A program made the translations under genes and the position numbers. DNA of 64,000 bases, taken from CAZWDL01 sp964632995 (GTDB lineage: Bacteria; Bacteroidota; Bacteroidia; Chitinophagales; Saprospiraceae). The stretch spans positions 62,001-126,000 of the forward strand of contig CAZWDL010000001.1 of NCBI GenBank assembly GCA_964632995.1, written 5' to 3'. Positions 53,462 through 61,810 of this stretch are shown here, in pieces; position 1 is the stretch's first letter, and each line of letters starts with the position of its first letter. The notes beneath the pieces are model-generated. The model searched no databases. It was not told the DNA's origin and saw nothing but the letters and a program-made list of their open reading frames with translations.

Positions 53462-54559
53462 TTATCCGGCTCTTTTCCCGCGCCAGGCGTGCACCAGCAT
53501 GATGACGCGATTGTAATTGAGAATACCCTCTTCGATACCCTGCGATTTGAGGTAGGCGTCATAGGCGTAGTAGCGCAGGCGAGGCATGATATCGGGATAG
53601 CGCCGCAGGTTTTCATTAATGGAATCGAGATCGGCCTGGATACCAGGCGGCAGCTGCTCTCTCAATTGCCGGTATTCTTCCGGCTGGTAACGCAAGTAAT
53701 TGGAGGCCAGAGTACGCCAGTAGGCCAGATGCCCCGCGTAAGCAATAAAGGGGTCGGCTGACTGCCTGCAGCTCAGGTAGGCCAGAAAGTTGCAGGTGCC
53801 TTCATCGCCAAATCCAAAACCATGACTCATTTCGTGGGTCATGGTAAAGGGTAACCGCAGCGGATGAATGCCCGCATCAACATGCCCCTCCCCTGTCCAG
53901 GGGAAGTAAAGTCCGGAAGAACTAAAGTACAGGAACACCCCCTTGGGATACAAGTGCCTGGCGCGGACCCGGCCGCTGGCAGGAAAGCCGTACTGCCTTA
54001 ACCAGGCCTCGATCTGCCGGCGCAGTTGATTTTCCAAATCTTCCGGAAGCGATTCCTCGCCGAAAGCCTGCTCAGTACTTCCCGGAATAGCGGACCGCAG
54101 CCGAATCAGATTTTCGGTTTCAATATCCAGCTCCTTTTTTAACTCCTTAAGAGAAAGCGGAGCAAGCTCCAAGGCCAGCTGTTCTTCTATGGGCAAACGA
54201 CCATAATTGAATCCCCATAAAAAGAAGAAGGCAAACACTATTCCGCCGGCACAGGCCAGGGAAGCGAGAAAAGTCTGAAAAACCTTTTCCTTTATCGAGG
54301 CTGTCGACCGGATCAGGCGGCGGGTTTGCCGAACGGCCAGCAGGGAAATCAGCAAAAAGAAAAGATAGATGAGCGGAACCGGCAGCCAGGCAAGCAGATA
54401 ATCTATTGTCCAGCGAATACCGAGAAAGAATCCACGGCTATAGTACTGTTCGACTATTCCGGGATGATTATCCAGCAGCAGGCGTAATAAAGCGGCCAGG
54501 ATGCCGAGGGCAATCCACACTAACCTGGTCCTGATCTTTTTTTTCCTGTTCATTTTCAT
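53462..54559 (-). CDS. DUF3810 membrane protein with a zinc-protease motif
   Basis: This 365-residue protein belongs to DUF3810, found mainly in Bacteroidota and Firmicutes. It has three N-terminal transmembrane segments (for example WIALGILAALLRLLL and LVPLIYLFFLLISLLA-like stretches). The following soluble domain contains HEMSHGFGFGDEGTCNFLAY, an HExxH motif with a downstream Glu that implies a zinc metallopeptidase. The substrate is unknown. It is a single gene divergent from trxA. Confidence 0.88.
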   Translation of the reverse strand: MKMNRKKKIRTRLVWIALGILAALLRLLLDNHPGIVEQYYSRGFFLGIRWTIDYLLAWLPVPLIYLFFLLISLLAVRQTRRLIRSTASIKEKVFQTFLASLACAGGIVFAFFFLWGFNYGRLPIEEQLALELAPLSLKELKKELDIETENLIRLRSAIPGSTEQAFGEESLPEDLENQLRRQIEAWLRQYGFPASGRVRARHLYPKGVFLYFSSSGLYFPWTGEGHVDAGIHPLRLPFTMTHEMSHGFGFGDEGTCNFLAYLSCRQSADPFIAYAGHLAYWRTLASNYLRYQPEEYRQLREQLPPGIQADLDSINENLRRYPDIMPRLRYYAYDAYLKSQGIEEGILNYNRVIMLVHAWRGKRAG

Positions 54560-54730
54560 CTTAACGAGCGGACGTCATACACTATTGAATAAAAACAAAT
54601 ACGCTCTTCCAACAGTTGTATACTGGCAGATTTCTTTTTTCCAGAGGCAATTGTTTATTTTTGCAACCCAACAGATATCTGTGTTGTTACCAAAAGACTA
54701 TTTATTCACTAACAATGAAAAAAGAAAACC

Positions 54731-55048
54731 ATGGCATTTGAATTTACCGATACGAACTTTCAGGAAACGGCGCTTGATACGGATGGCGTCGCCGTCATTG
54801 ATTTCTGGGCCGAATGGTGTGGCCCCTGTCGCATTATCACGCCCATTATTCAGCAGCTTTCCGAAGAATACGAAGGAAAGGCTATCATTGGGAAAGTAAA
54901 TGTGGATGACAACCCGGAAGTGGCTATGAAATACGGTATCCGCAGCATCCCGACCATCCTGATTCTGAAGAACGGCGAAGTAGTAGACAAGCATGTAGGT
55001 ACGACCACCAAACAGGTGCTGGCCGACAAAATCGAATCGCACCTTTAA
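54731..55048 (+). CDS. trxA: thioredoxin
   Basis: This 105-residue cytoplasmic thioredoxin has the classical active site FWAEWCGPCRIITPI, the buried Asp in VIDFW and the cis-Pro in RSIPTILILKNGEVVDKHVG. It donates electrons to ribonucleotide reductase, methionine sulfoxide reductase and similar enzymes. The thioredoxin reductase gene lies in this window at 59.6 kb. A TATTTTTG -7-like box is at 54656-54663. It is followed by a DUF58 gene on the same strand. Confidence 0.95.
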   Translation: MAFEFTDTNFQETALDTDGVAVIDFWAEWCGPCRIITPIIQQLSEEYEGKAIIGKVNVDDNPEVAMKYGIRSIPTILILKNGEVVDKHVGTTTKQVLADKIESHL

Positions 55049-55129
55049 TTTGAGATAAAATTTAGCTACATTATGTCTCTGTTTTGCTTTGCCGGAACAG
55101 AGGCTTTTTTTTACCCGATTGAATGTAAT

Positions 55130-56059
55130 ATGAAATTATTAGAAAATTACGATGTACGCGATCTCGGCAATCTGGAGTTGCTTGCCAAGCAGGTGGTCGA
55201 GGGGTTTATTATCGGTTTGCATAAAAGTCCTTTTCACGGTTTCTCCGTCGAATTCGCCGAACACCGGCTTTACAACCAGGGAGAAGATACCAGAAATATC
55301 GATTGGAAGGTATATGCCCGTACTGATAAACTGTTTACCAAACGTTTTGAAGAAGAGACGAACCTGCGCTGCCAGATCGTACTTGACGCTTCCTCTTCCA
55401 TGTACTTTCCCGAGGTAACCAAAACAAGCGAGGCCTACATCAATAAAATCCGTTTTTCTTCACTCGCAGCCGCCTCTTTAATGCATCTGCTGAAAAAGCA
55501 GCGCGACGCCTTTGGGCTCAGTATTTTTGACGAAGCCGTCAACATTCACAGCCGCTGTAAAAGCAGCACCGCCCACTACCGGCTAATGCTAACCTATTTG
55601 CAACAGCTGATCGATCATCCGGAACGCAACCGCTCCACTTCGGCCTCTCAGGCGCTGCACCAGATCGCTGACAGTATTCACAAGAGATCCATGGTCATCA
55701 TCTTCAGCGATATGTTCGAACAGGGAGAAGAGACCGAGAAGTTGTTTAGCGCTCTGCAGCACCTGAAACACAACAAACACGAAGTGATTCTATTTCATGT
55801 GGTGGACAAATCAAAAGAAATCGACTTCGAATTTGAAAACCGCCCCTATCTGTTTATCGATATGGAAACCGGTGAACAAGTGCGGTTGCAATCCAATCAG
55901 GTCAAGGAACAATACGTGGAGCAGATGGCCAAATTTACGGAAAAACTGCGCCTGAAATGCATGCAATATCAGATCGATTTCGTGGAAGCCGATATTCACA
56001 AAGGATTCCGCAACATCCTGCAGTCCTACCTCGTGAAACGAGCCCGGATGCGGGTATAA
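55130..56059 (+). CDS. DUF58 domain protein
   Basis: This 309-residue DUF58 family protein has the family core LGNLELLAKQVVEGFIIGLH, then the signature GEDTRNIDWKVYARTDKLFT. The C-terminal part has a VWA-like fold with a MIDAS-like start IVLDASSSMYFPE. DUF58 proteins usually accompany MoxR AAA+ ATPases and are thought to act as chaperones for metal insertion or complex assembly. No MoxR gene is adjacent here. The start ATG 55130 is chosen over a codon 57 bp upstream because MKLLENYDVRDLGNLE fits the family. Confidence 0.9.
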   Translation: MKLLENYDVRDLGNLELLAKQVVEGFIIGLHKSPFHGFSVEFAEHRLYNQGEDTRNIDWKVYARTDKLFTKRFEEETNLRCQIVLDASSSMYFPEVTKTSEAYINKIRFSSLAAASLMHLLKKQRDAFGLSIFDEAVNIHSRCKSSTAHYRLMLTYLQQLIDHPERNRSTSASQALHQIADSIHKRSMVIIFSDMFEQGEETEKLFSALQHLKHNKHEVILFHVVDKSKEIDFEFENRPYLFIDMETGEQVRLQSNQVKEQYVEQMAKFTEKLRLKCMQYQIDFVEADIHKGFRNILQSYLVKRARMRV

Positions 56060-56161
56060 TTACTATTCGTTTCTCACCCCTCGCCTTCGCAGTTCCGCAG
56101 CCGGTTAAAATAGATGAAGTAGGAAAGGACTTCGGGAACTCACAAATTAAAACCAACACTC

Positions 56162-56350
56162 ATGAGCAAGGAACTTATCAGAAGATCTGACAGGGCCATG
56201 GTCGCCGGCGTATGTGCCGGCCTGGCCGACTACCTTGGATGGAAAGTCAGCCATGTACGCATCCTGTATGTAGTCGTTTCACTTTTTAGCGCCGCTTTTC
56301 CCGGTTTGCTGGTGTATCTCATTCTGTGGTTGGTCATGCCGAAACGTTGA
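56162..56350 (+). CDS. PspC-domain protein
   Basis: This 62-residue protein is just a PspC domain (SKELIRRSDRAMVAGVCAGL, then ILYVVVSLFSAAFPGLLVYL and ILWLVMPKR), with one or two transmembrane segments. PspC proteins sense or respond to membrane stress. The preceding DUF58 gene ends 102 bp upstream, so cotranscription is possible. This is the standard short form without extra domains. Confidence 0.9.
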   Translation: MSKELIRRSDRAMVAGVCAGLADYLGWKVSHVRILYVVVSLFSAAFPGLLVYLILWLVMPKR

Positions 56351-56448
56351 GTAACGCCCGGACGGGCAGCGCCCCGGTTACGCGGTGCAATCCTGACCAA
56401 CTGCTAAATCATTGTAATATCATTAACAATTAAGGACTTAAACATCCA

Positions 56449-57189
56449 ATGATCAAACTTTCCGACATTCCAAGCAGAGCCCCAAAGGACCTCAGCAAAC
56501 ACCTCGCCAAGCAGCAGACCAAACAACGGGTAGACCGGATCGGGGAGCTGCAGGAAATGCTTTACGCTCAGCAAAAACACAGCGTTTTAATTGTTCTACA
56601 GGGTATGGATGCCAGTGGTAAAGACGGCGCTGTGTCCAACCTCTTTGAAGAGTGCCACCCCGTTGGGCTGAAAGTCATCCCTTTTAAAAAACCTACTGAA
56701 GAGGAATTCGCCCACGACTTTCTATGGCGAATTCACCGGCAGGCGCCTCGTAAGGGAATGATCAATATTTTTCTCCGTTCTCATTACGAGGATGTGCTCA
56801 TACAACGGGTGCACAACTGGATTGACGAGAAACATGCCCAACGCCGAATCGAATCGATCAACGCTTTCGAAGAATTGCTGGCCTACGATAATAACACGCT
56901 GATTCTCAAATTCTACCTGCACATATCCAAAGAGCAGCAGAAAGAAGAACTGCAGCAGCGCATTGATGAAGAGGACAAACACTGGAAACACAATTCCAAC
57001 GACTGGCGGGAACGGAAATACTGGGATGACTATCGTCGATACTATGAGGAAGTCATTAACAGCAGCCGGATTCCCTGGCGCATTATTCCGGTAGATCAGC
57101 GCTGGTACCGGGATTACGTCATGTCACAGGTCCTCGTCGAAGAACTGGAAAAACTGGATCTGGCCTACCCGCCGCTGCCAAAAGAGTGA
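56449..57189 (+). CDS. polyphosphate kinase 2 family protein
   Basis: This 246-residue PPK2-type enzyme uses inorganic polyphosphate to phosphorylate nucleotides. Walker A is LQGMDASGKDGAVSNLFEEC and Walker B is FLRSHYEDVLIQRVHNWI, where most family members have a VFNRSHYEDVL pattern. The lid region and DQRWYRDYVMSQVLVEEL follow. By length and the single-domain architecture it fits PPK2 class I or III; I cannot decide between AMP and ADP as acceptor. It is followed by the S4-domain gene. Confidence 0.9.
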   Translation: MIKLSDIPSRAPKDLSKHLAKQQTKQRVDRIGELQEMLYAQQKHSVLIVLQGMDASGKDGAVSNLFEECHPVGLKVIPFKKPTEEEFAHDFLWRIHRQAPRKGMINIFLRSHYEDVLIQRVHNWIDEKHAQRRIESINAFEELLAYDNNTLILKFYLHISKEQQKEELQQRIDEEDKHWKHNSNDWRERKYWDDYRRYYEEVINSSRIPWRIIPVDQRWYRDYVMSQVLVEELEKLDLAYPPLPKE

Positions 57190-57267
57190 GTGGATGATTT
57201 CGCCGTTTTTCTGAACCAATACCCCCCTGTTTATCGTTGCTCATATAAGAAAAAAAGAAGTTACCAT

Positions 57268-57657
57268 ATGCTGGAAAAAGTACGAGTCGATAAGTGGTTA
57301 TGGAGTGTACGTATTTTCAAATCCCGAACACTGGCTACCAGCGCTTGTAAATCGGGAAAAGTCAAAATCGACGGCGTATCGCTAAAACCCTCTTATTCCC
57401 TGCAACGCGATGAAATTCTGGAAGTGCGGAAAAACGGCTTTAATCTGCGCTTTAAGGTAGTTGATCTGTTGCAGAAACGCGTCGGCGCCCCTATCGCCCA
57501 GAATTGTTACGAAGATCTGACGCCGGAAGAAGAACTGAACAAGTACAACGACTGGTTTGTGGGCAAAGCTGCTCCGGAAAGAAGGAGCAAAGGCGCCGGC
57601 CGGCCTACGAAGAAAGAACGCCGGAAAATGGAAAAATTCAAGCGCAACCGGTTTTAA
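57268..57657 (+). CDS. S4-domain RNA-binding protein (Hsp15-like)
   Basis: This 129-residue protein has an N-terminal S4 domain (VRVDKWLWSVRIFKSRTLAT, then ACKSGKVKIDGVSLKP) and a basic C-terminal tail (GAGRPTKKERRKMEKFKRNR). It matches the heat-shock protein Hsp15, which binds stalled 50S subunits carrying nascent chains. I chose ATG 57268; the frame is open 26 codons upstream, but that part is not homologous. A strong terminator follows. Confidence 0.9.
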   Translation: MLEKVRVDKWLWSVRIFKSRTLATSACKSGKVKIDGVSLKPSYSLQRDEILEVRKNGFNLRFKVVDLLQKRVGAPIAQNCYEDLTPEEELNKYNDWFVGKAAPERRSKGAGRPTKKERRKMEKFKRNRF

Positions 57658-57672
57658 GAAGGCGGAAGCCAG

Positions 57673-57720
57673 AAAAAAAATCCCGGACTTTGAGGTGCCT
57701 CAAAGTCCGGGATTTTTTTT
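57673..57720. terminator. strong bidirectional rho-independent terminator
   Basis: The 14-bp perfect stem ATCCCGGACTTTGA / TCAAAGTCCGGGAT (57680-57713, 6-nt loop GGTGCC) has an A-run on its left and an eight-T run on its right. It separates the convergent S4-domain and subtilase genes. Confidence 0.92.
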
Positions 57721-57736
57721 CTGGTATGCTTACCGA

Positions 57737-59275
57737 TCAGCGTTTTTCCATCAGCGACTGAACGGCGTGTTGCGGTTGGATAAGGCGGCCCGTTTCGCGG
57801 GTCGCTCTGGTTTTCGCACCTGTTTTGTCGAGAATTTGGTAAGCCTCTTCAGTGGTCAGATCCGGATCGAGGGATTTCAGCAATCCGAGCATGCCGGCAA
57901 CGTAAGGGGTAGCCATGGAGGTGCCGCTGAAGGATGCGTATTTGCTGCCGGGAATAGTGGAGTAAATATTCACTCCGGGGGCAGCGATACCCATTTCGAG
58001 ATCGGTAATATAGTTAGAAAATACGGCGCGGTTAACGGATTCATCAACGGCGCTCACGCCGATTACGCCGGCAGCATTCACCGGAGCGAATTCTTTTGCA
58101 TTGCGATTGGAGTTTCCGGCAGCGGCCACCACAATGGCGCCTTTCTTATTGGCGTACTTTACGGCCTTCTCGTATGCCCGCTGACGACTTTGGGTAGAGC
58201 GTCCGCCTAAGGACATAGAGATGACATCGGCATTTTTGTCCGCTGCTTCCAGCATGCCGTTAATAATGGAGCGTTGTGTGCCCGAACCGAGGGCGCTCAG
58301 CACCTTGATACTGGTCACCTGTACAAATTCGTTATTGCGTGAGAAGGAGGCCACCCCTACCCCATTATTGGAAACAGCCGCTGCGATACCGGCGCAATGC
58401 GTTCCGTGCCCACGGGGATCATTATCGTATTTAGACTGCGTGCTTTTATAATTATCCTGAAGATCCTCGTGTTCTGCATCAACTCCCGTATCGAGAATAG
58501 CAATCAACGCCTGACGCTTGGGTTTCACCTTATGCTTATCCAAATAGGTATATAACTGATCGATCCCCATTTCTTTAAAGCCCCACAAGTACTCCAAACC
58601 CGGATCATCAATACCGAACTTGTCGCGAATATCGTCAGGCAATTTGGCGGGAATATCAGGGTCTACCGTAATAACTTCGTTGGGTTCCACCCATTCCACG
58701 ACGGGGGACTGGCTCAGGGCGCGTTCTATTTCCTGCAAGCGCTCTGCCTGCTGCTCAGGGATGTCGAGCACATAATAATCATCGAGGTCCGTAGCTTCGG
58801 GAAAGCTTAAGGTGAAAGCCGGTGCATAACGTATATCGTACTGTTCCATCAATTCATCGAGCGAAGCGATATCTTTCCCTTCCAGTATTTCAACGAGCAG
58901 TTCGCCGTGCTCATCCAGTTCCACAGCCGCAGGCGTCGTATAGGCCATGGTGGGTTGCAGATGATTTTTGTAATACCAGAACAGGACGATACCTAGCGCC
59001 ATGAGCCCGAAAAAGAAAGCCGGGCGCTTGCGCACGAGAACCTGAAAGAGGAGTCCTGTTCCACCGATTAACAACAGGTCGCGGACCATCGCACTCATTT
59101 TCACCTCGAAAGGCAAAGCGGCGGCAAGCATGCTGATGAGGTAAATACCAAGTCCTGCAAAAAGCAGGAAGCGGAACAGACGGCTTATATCAGTCCGGCG
59201 CTGGAAGTAAAACCAGCCCACCAGGGCGAGGGTACTTATCAGAAAGCCGGCAGCGTAGAACGGAAAAGCAAGCAT
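57737..59275 (-). CDS. membrane-anchored S8 (subtilisin-like) serine protease
   Basis: This 512-residue protein starts with about four hydrophobic helices (within residues 1-105, for example FLISTLALVGWFYF and FFFGLMALGIVLFWYY). An inhibitor-I9-like propeptide region follows (YYVLDIPEQQAERLQEIERA, then VVEWVEPNEVI). The subtilase domain has Asp in IAILDTGVDAEHEDL, His in RGHGTHCAGIAAA and Ser in FSGTSMATPYVAGM. The catalytic triad is complete. Most subtilases have a single signal peptide; a polytopic membrane domain ahead of the propeptide is unusual and suggests a membrane-bound sheddase or quality-control role. It is convergent with the S4 gene. Confidence 0.9.
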   Translation of the reverse strand: MLAFPFYAAGFLISTLALVGWFYFQRRTDISRLFRFLLFAGLGIYLISMLAAALPFEVKMSAMVRDLLLIGGTGLLFQVLVRKRPAFFFGLMALGIVLFWYYKNHLQPTMAYTTPAAVELDEHGELLVEILEGKDIASLDELMEQYDIRYAPAFTLSFPEATDLDDYYVLDIPEQQAERLQEIERALSQSPVVEWVEPNEVITVDPDIPAKLPDDIRDKFGIDDPGLEYLWGFKEMGIDQLYTYLDKHKVKPKRQALIAILDTGVDAEHEDLQDNYKSTQSKYDNDPRGHGTHCAGIAAAVSNNGVGVASFSRNNEFVQVTSIKVLSALGSGTQRSIINGMLEAADKNADVISMSLGGRSTQSRQRAYEKAVKYANKKGAIVVAAAGNSNRNAKEFAPVNAAGVIGVSAVDESVNRAVFSNYITDLEMGIAAPGVNIYSTIPGSKYASFSGTSMATPYVAGMLGLLKSLDPDLTTEEAYQILDKTGAKTRATRETGRLIQPQHAVQSLMEKR

Positions 59276-59599
59276 GGAACGAGTTTTTTTATAAAGCTAC
59301 ATTAAAGCAAACGAAGATGCAAATAGCTATTAATAACAACGTCATTTAATCGACCAGAGTTGACTTTACCGTTCCGAAAACACGCTGTCTGGTCCTGAAT
59401 ACGCTCCTTTGCAGAAAGTAAGTATGATAGTTCAACCTGAAGCAACTGTCTTGTGTTCTTACATTTTGATTCTATTGTGATACAAATTACAAGAGGACGA
59501 CGCTTTAAATTATTATTTTTGCAGCGCAAAACGCATATGAGCCGCTCATCCTTGTGTTGTTGCAAGAAAAATTAACGAAGACCAATAAACGAAAGACGA
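59276..59599. other. intergenic region between divergent subtilase and trxB
   Basis: No gene is supported in these 324 bp. A minus-strand frame of 87 codons (59302-59565) has atypical composition and no recognisable similarity. A TATTTTTG box at 59514-59521 fits a -7 element for trxB, without a clear -33. Confidence 0.5.
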
Positions 59600-60544
59600 A
59601 TGGCTGAAGCACCAGAAAAAATAAATTGTGTGATAATCGGTTCCGGCCCCGCCGGCTACACAGCCGCCGTTTATGCTGCCCGCGCCAACATGGAACCTGT
59701 ACTGTTTACAGGAAAGGAACCAGGCGGACAATTGATGATTACGACCGATGTCGAAAACTATCCCGGGTATCCGGAAGGCATCATGGGACCTCAGATGATG
59801 GAAGACTTTCGCAAGCAGTCAGAACGGTTCGGAACGGATATCCGTTACGAGATGATCGAGAAGGTATCTTTTGAAGGCTCCACCCATAAAATATGGACGG
59901 AAAGCGGTCATGAGATCGAAGCCGAGAGTATTATCATTTCCACGGGCGCCAGCGCCAAGTGGCTGGGACTGGAGTCAGAGAAACGACTGACGAACAAAGG
60001 CGTATCGGCCTGTGCCGTTTGTGACGGATTCTTTTTCCGCGGGCAGGAAGTCGCCGTTGTCGGTGGCGGTGATACGGCCGCTGAAGAATCGCTTTATCTG
60101 TCCAAACTTTGTCCCAAAGTGCACCTGCTTGTCCGCCGTGATGAAATGCGAGCATCCAGAATTATGCAGGAGCGCGTTTTTAAAGCCGAAAATATCATCG
60201 TACATTGGAACACGGAAACTGAAGAGATCCTGGGCGAGGAAGAAGTGACGGGGGTCCGGGTGTTCAACAATAAAACACAGGAAAAGAAAGAAATTCCCGT
60301 CAGTGGTTTTTTTGTCGCCATCGGTCACAAACCCAATACCGATATCTTTAAAGACTGGCTCGAAATGGATCCCGCCGGATACATTATCACCAAAAACGGG
60401 AGCACCCACACGAATGTAGAGGGCGTTTTCGCCAGTGGCGACGCTCAGGACAACGTTTACCGGCAGGCGGTCACCGCCGCCGGCACGGGCTGTATGGCCG
60501 CCCTGGATGCGGAGCGTTACCTGGCCGCTAAAGGTGTTATTTAG
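59600..60544 (+). CDS. trxB: thioredoxin-disulfide reductase
   Basis: This 314-residue flavoprotein reduces thioredoxin with NADPH. The FAD-binding dinucleotide motif is GSGPAGYTAAVYAARA near the N-terminus, the redox-active disulfide is CAVCDGFFF at about residues 137-145, and the NADPH motif is VVGGGDTAAEESLYL. A GVFASGDAQDNVYRQAVTAA signature closes the FAD site. The length is standard for the bacterial low-Mr enzyme. It is the partner of the trxA gene at 54.7 kb. Confidence 0.96.
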   Translation: MAEAPEKINCVIIGSGPAGYTAAVYAARANMEPVLFTGKEPGGQLMITTDVENYPGYPEGIMGPQMMEDFRKQSERFGTDIRYEMIEKVSFEGSTHKIWTESGHEIEAESIIISTGASAKWLGLESEKRLTNKGVSACAVCDGFFFRGQEVAVVGGGDTAAEESLYLSKLCPKVHLLVRRDEMRASRIMQERVFKAENIIVHWNTETEEILGEEEVTGVRVFNNKTQEKKEIPVSGFFVAIGHKPNTDIFKDWLEMDPAGYIITKNGSTHTNVEGVFASGDAQDNVYRQAVTAAGTGCMAALDAERYLAAKGVI

Positions 60545-60552
60545 AGGATTGA

Positions 60553-60588
60553 GTGATTGGTTGATTGTAGATCCAATCAACCAATCAC
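60553..60588. terminator. 15-bp perfect hairpin downstream of trxB
   Basis: GTGATTGGTTGATTG and its exact complement are separated by TAGATC. There is no T-run. The surrounding sequence repeats ATTGGTTGATT-like words (again near 60600 as AACCAATGAACTAATCAACC), so it may be an interspersed repeat that also acts as a transcript end. Confidence 0.5.
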
Positions 60589-60636
60589 CCGGTCTCAACC
60601 AATGAACTAATCAACCACTTCCTAAATTCCCTATTT

Positions 60637-61719
60637 ATGACTACTGAAACGAAAACCCGCTTCCGTCCAGGTGTGCTGTACGGTGATGAGGTTACAGAAC
60701 TTTTGAATTATGCCAACGAAAACGATTTTGCTCTTCCGGCGGTCAACGTCGTGGGAACGAACTCTATAAACGCAGTGATGGAAACCGCCCGGGAGGTCAA
60801 CTCTCCGGTAATCATTCAGTTTTCGAACGGCGGCGCCGGCTTTTTTGCCGGCAAGGGGCTCTCGAACGACAAGCAGAAAGCCGCTGTTTTAGGAGCTATC
60901 TCCGGCGCCATGCACGTGCATACCCTCGCCAAGGCTTACGGGGTGACGGTTCTTCTACATACCGATCACTGTGCCCGCAAGTTACTTCCCTGGATAGACG
61001 GCCTACTGGAGGCCGGCGAAAAGTTTTACGAGTCACGAGGCTATCCTCTCTTCAGCTCTCACATGATCGACTTGTCGGAAGAGCCCATCGAAGAGAATGT
61101 CGAAACCTGTGTTGAGTACCTGGAACGCATGTCCAAAATCGGCATGACGCTGGAAATTGAACTCGGCGTGACCGGAGGGGAAGAAGATGGTGTGGACAAT
61201 ACGCAAATCGACAATGCCCGCCTGTACACCCAGCCGGAAGAAGTGGCTTATGCCTATGAGAAGCTCAAAGCCGTCAGCGAGCGCTTTACCGTAGCGGCAG
61301 CTTTCGGCAACGTCCACGGCGTGTACAAGCCCGGCAACGTAGAACTCAAACCTGTCATTCTGAAGAACTCTCAGGAGCATATCAAAGAGAAGTTCAACAC
61401 GGAGGAGCAGCCCATCAACTTCGTCTTCCACGGCGGATCCGGCTCTTCCCGGGAAGAAATCCGCGAAGCGATCGAATACGGAGCCGTAAAAATGAATATC
61501 GATACGGATATGCAGTGGGCATTCTGGAAAGGCGTTCGTGATTATTACGAAGATAAACGGGATTATCTGCAGCAGCAGATCGGCAACCCCGAAGGCGATG
61601 ACGTACCCAATAAAAAGTATTACGATCCCCGCAAGTGGCTGAGGGCGGCTGAAGAAACTTTTGTCGAGCGTCTGAAAACGGCCTTCGAAGATCTCAACTG
61701 CATCAATCGCAATCAGTAG
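60637..61719 (+). CDS. fbaA: class II fructose-bisphosphate aldolase
   Basis: This 360-residue zinc enzyme cleaves fructose 1,6-bisphosphate in glycolysis and makes it in gluconeogenesis. It is of the longer E. coli FbaA type. Zinc ligands lie in LLHTDHCARKLLPW, in AFGNVHGVYKPGNV and in FVFHGGSGSSREEI. The EIELGVTGGEEDGVDN segment and the KMNIDTDMQWAFW phosphate-binding motif are conserved. The length is standard. It is probably transcribed alone; a hairpin follows. Confidence 0.96.
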   Translation: MTTETKTRFRPGVLYGDEVTELLNYANENDFALPAVNVVGTNSINAVMETAREVNSPVIIQFSNGGAGFFAGKGLSNDKQKAAVLGAISGAMHVHTLAKAYGVTVLLHTDHCARKLLPWIDGLLEAGEKFYESRGYPLFSSHMIDLSEEPIEENVETCVEYLERMSKIGMTLEIELGVTGGEEDGVDNTQIDNARLYTQPEEVAYAYEKLKAVSERFTVAAAFGNVHGVYKPGNVELKPVILKNSQEHIKEKFNTEEQPINFVFHGGSGSSREEIREAIEYGAVKMNIDTDMQWAFWKGVRDYYEDKRDYLQQQIGNPEGDDVPNKKYYDPRKWLRAAEETFVERLKTAFEDLNCINRNQ

Positions 61720-61729
61720 CTTTTCTCAA

Positions 61730-61764
61730 TTCCCGGTGCGCCGTGGCTAATGGCGCACCGGGAA
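61730..61764. terminator. hairpin between convergent fbaA and dnaG
   Basis: TTCCCGGTGCGCC pairs perfectly with GGCGCACCGGGAA across a 9-nt loop, 11 bp after the fbaA stop. No U-run follows, so termination may depend on the stem alone or on Rho. Confidence 0.65.
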
Positions 61765-61810
61765 CCTTCCTGTGAACTAACCACCGGCTGCAGGCCAGAA
61801 GTTTTTTCGC

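Noticed and set aside
59302..59565. 87-codon minus-strand frame upstream of trxB
   Set aside because: Unusual composition, no recognisable domain, and it would occupy the promoter region of trxB; treated as non-coding.
60553..60620. CRISPR-like repeats (ATTGGTTGATT words) after trxB
   Set aside because: The words form one hairpin and irregular partial copies, without equal spacers or multiple units.
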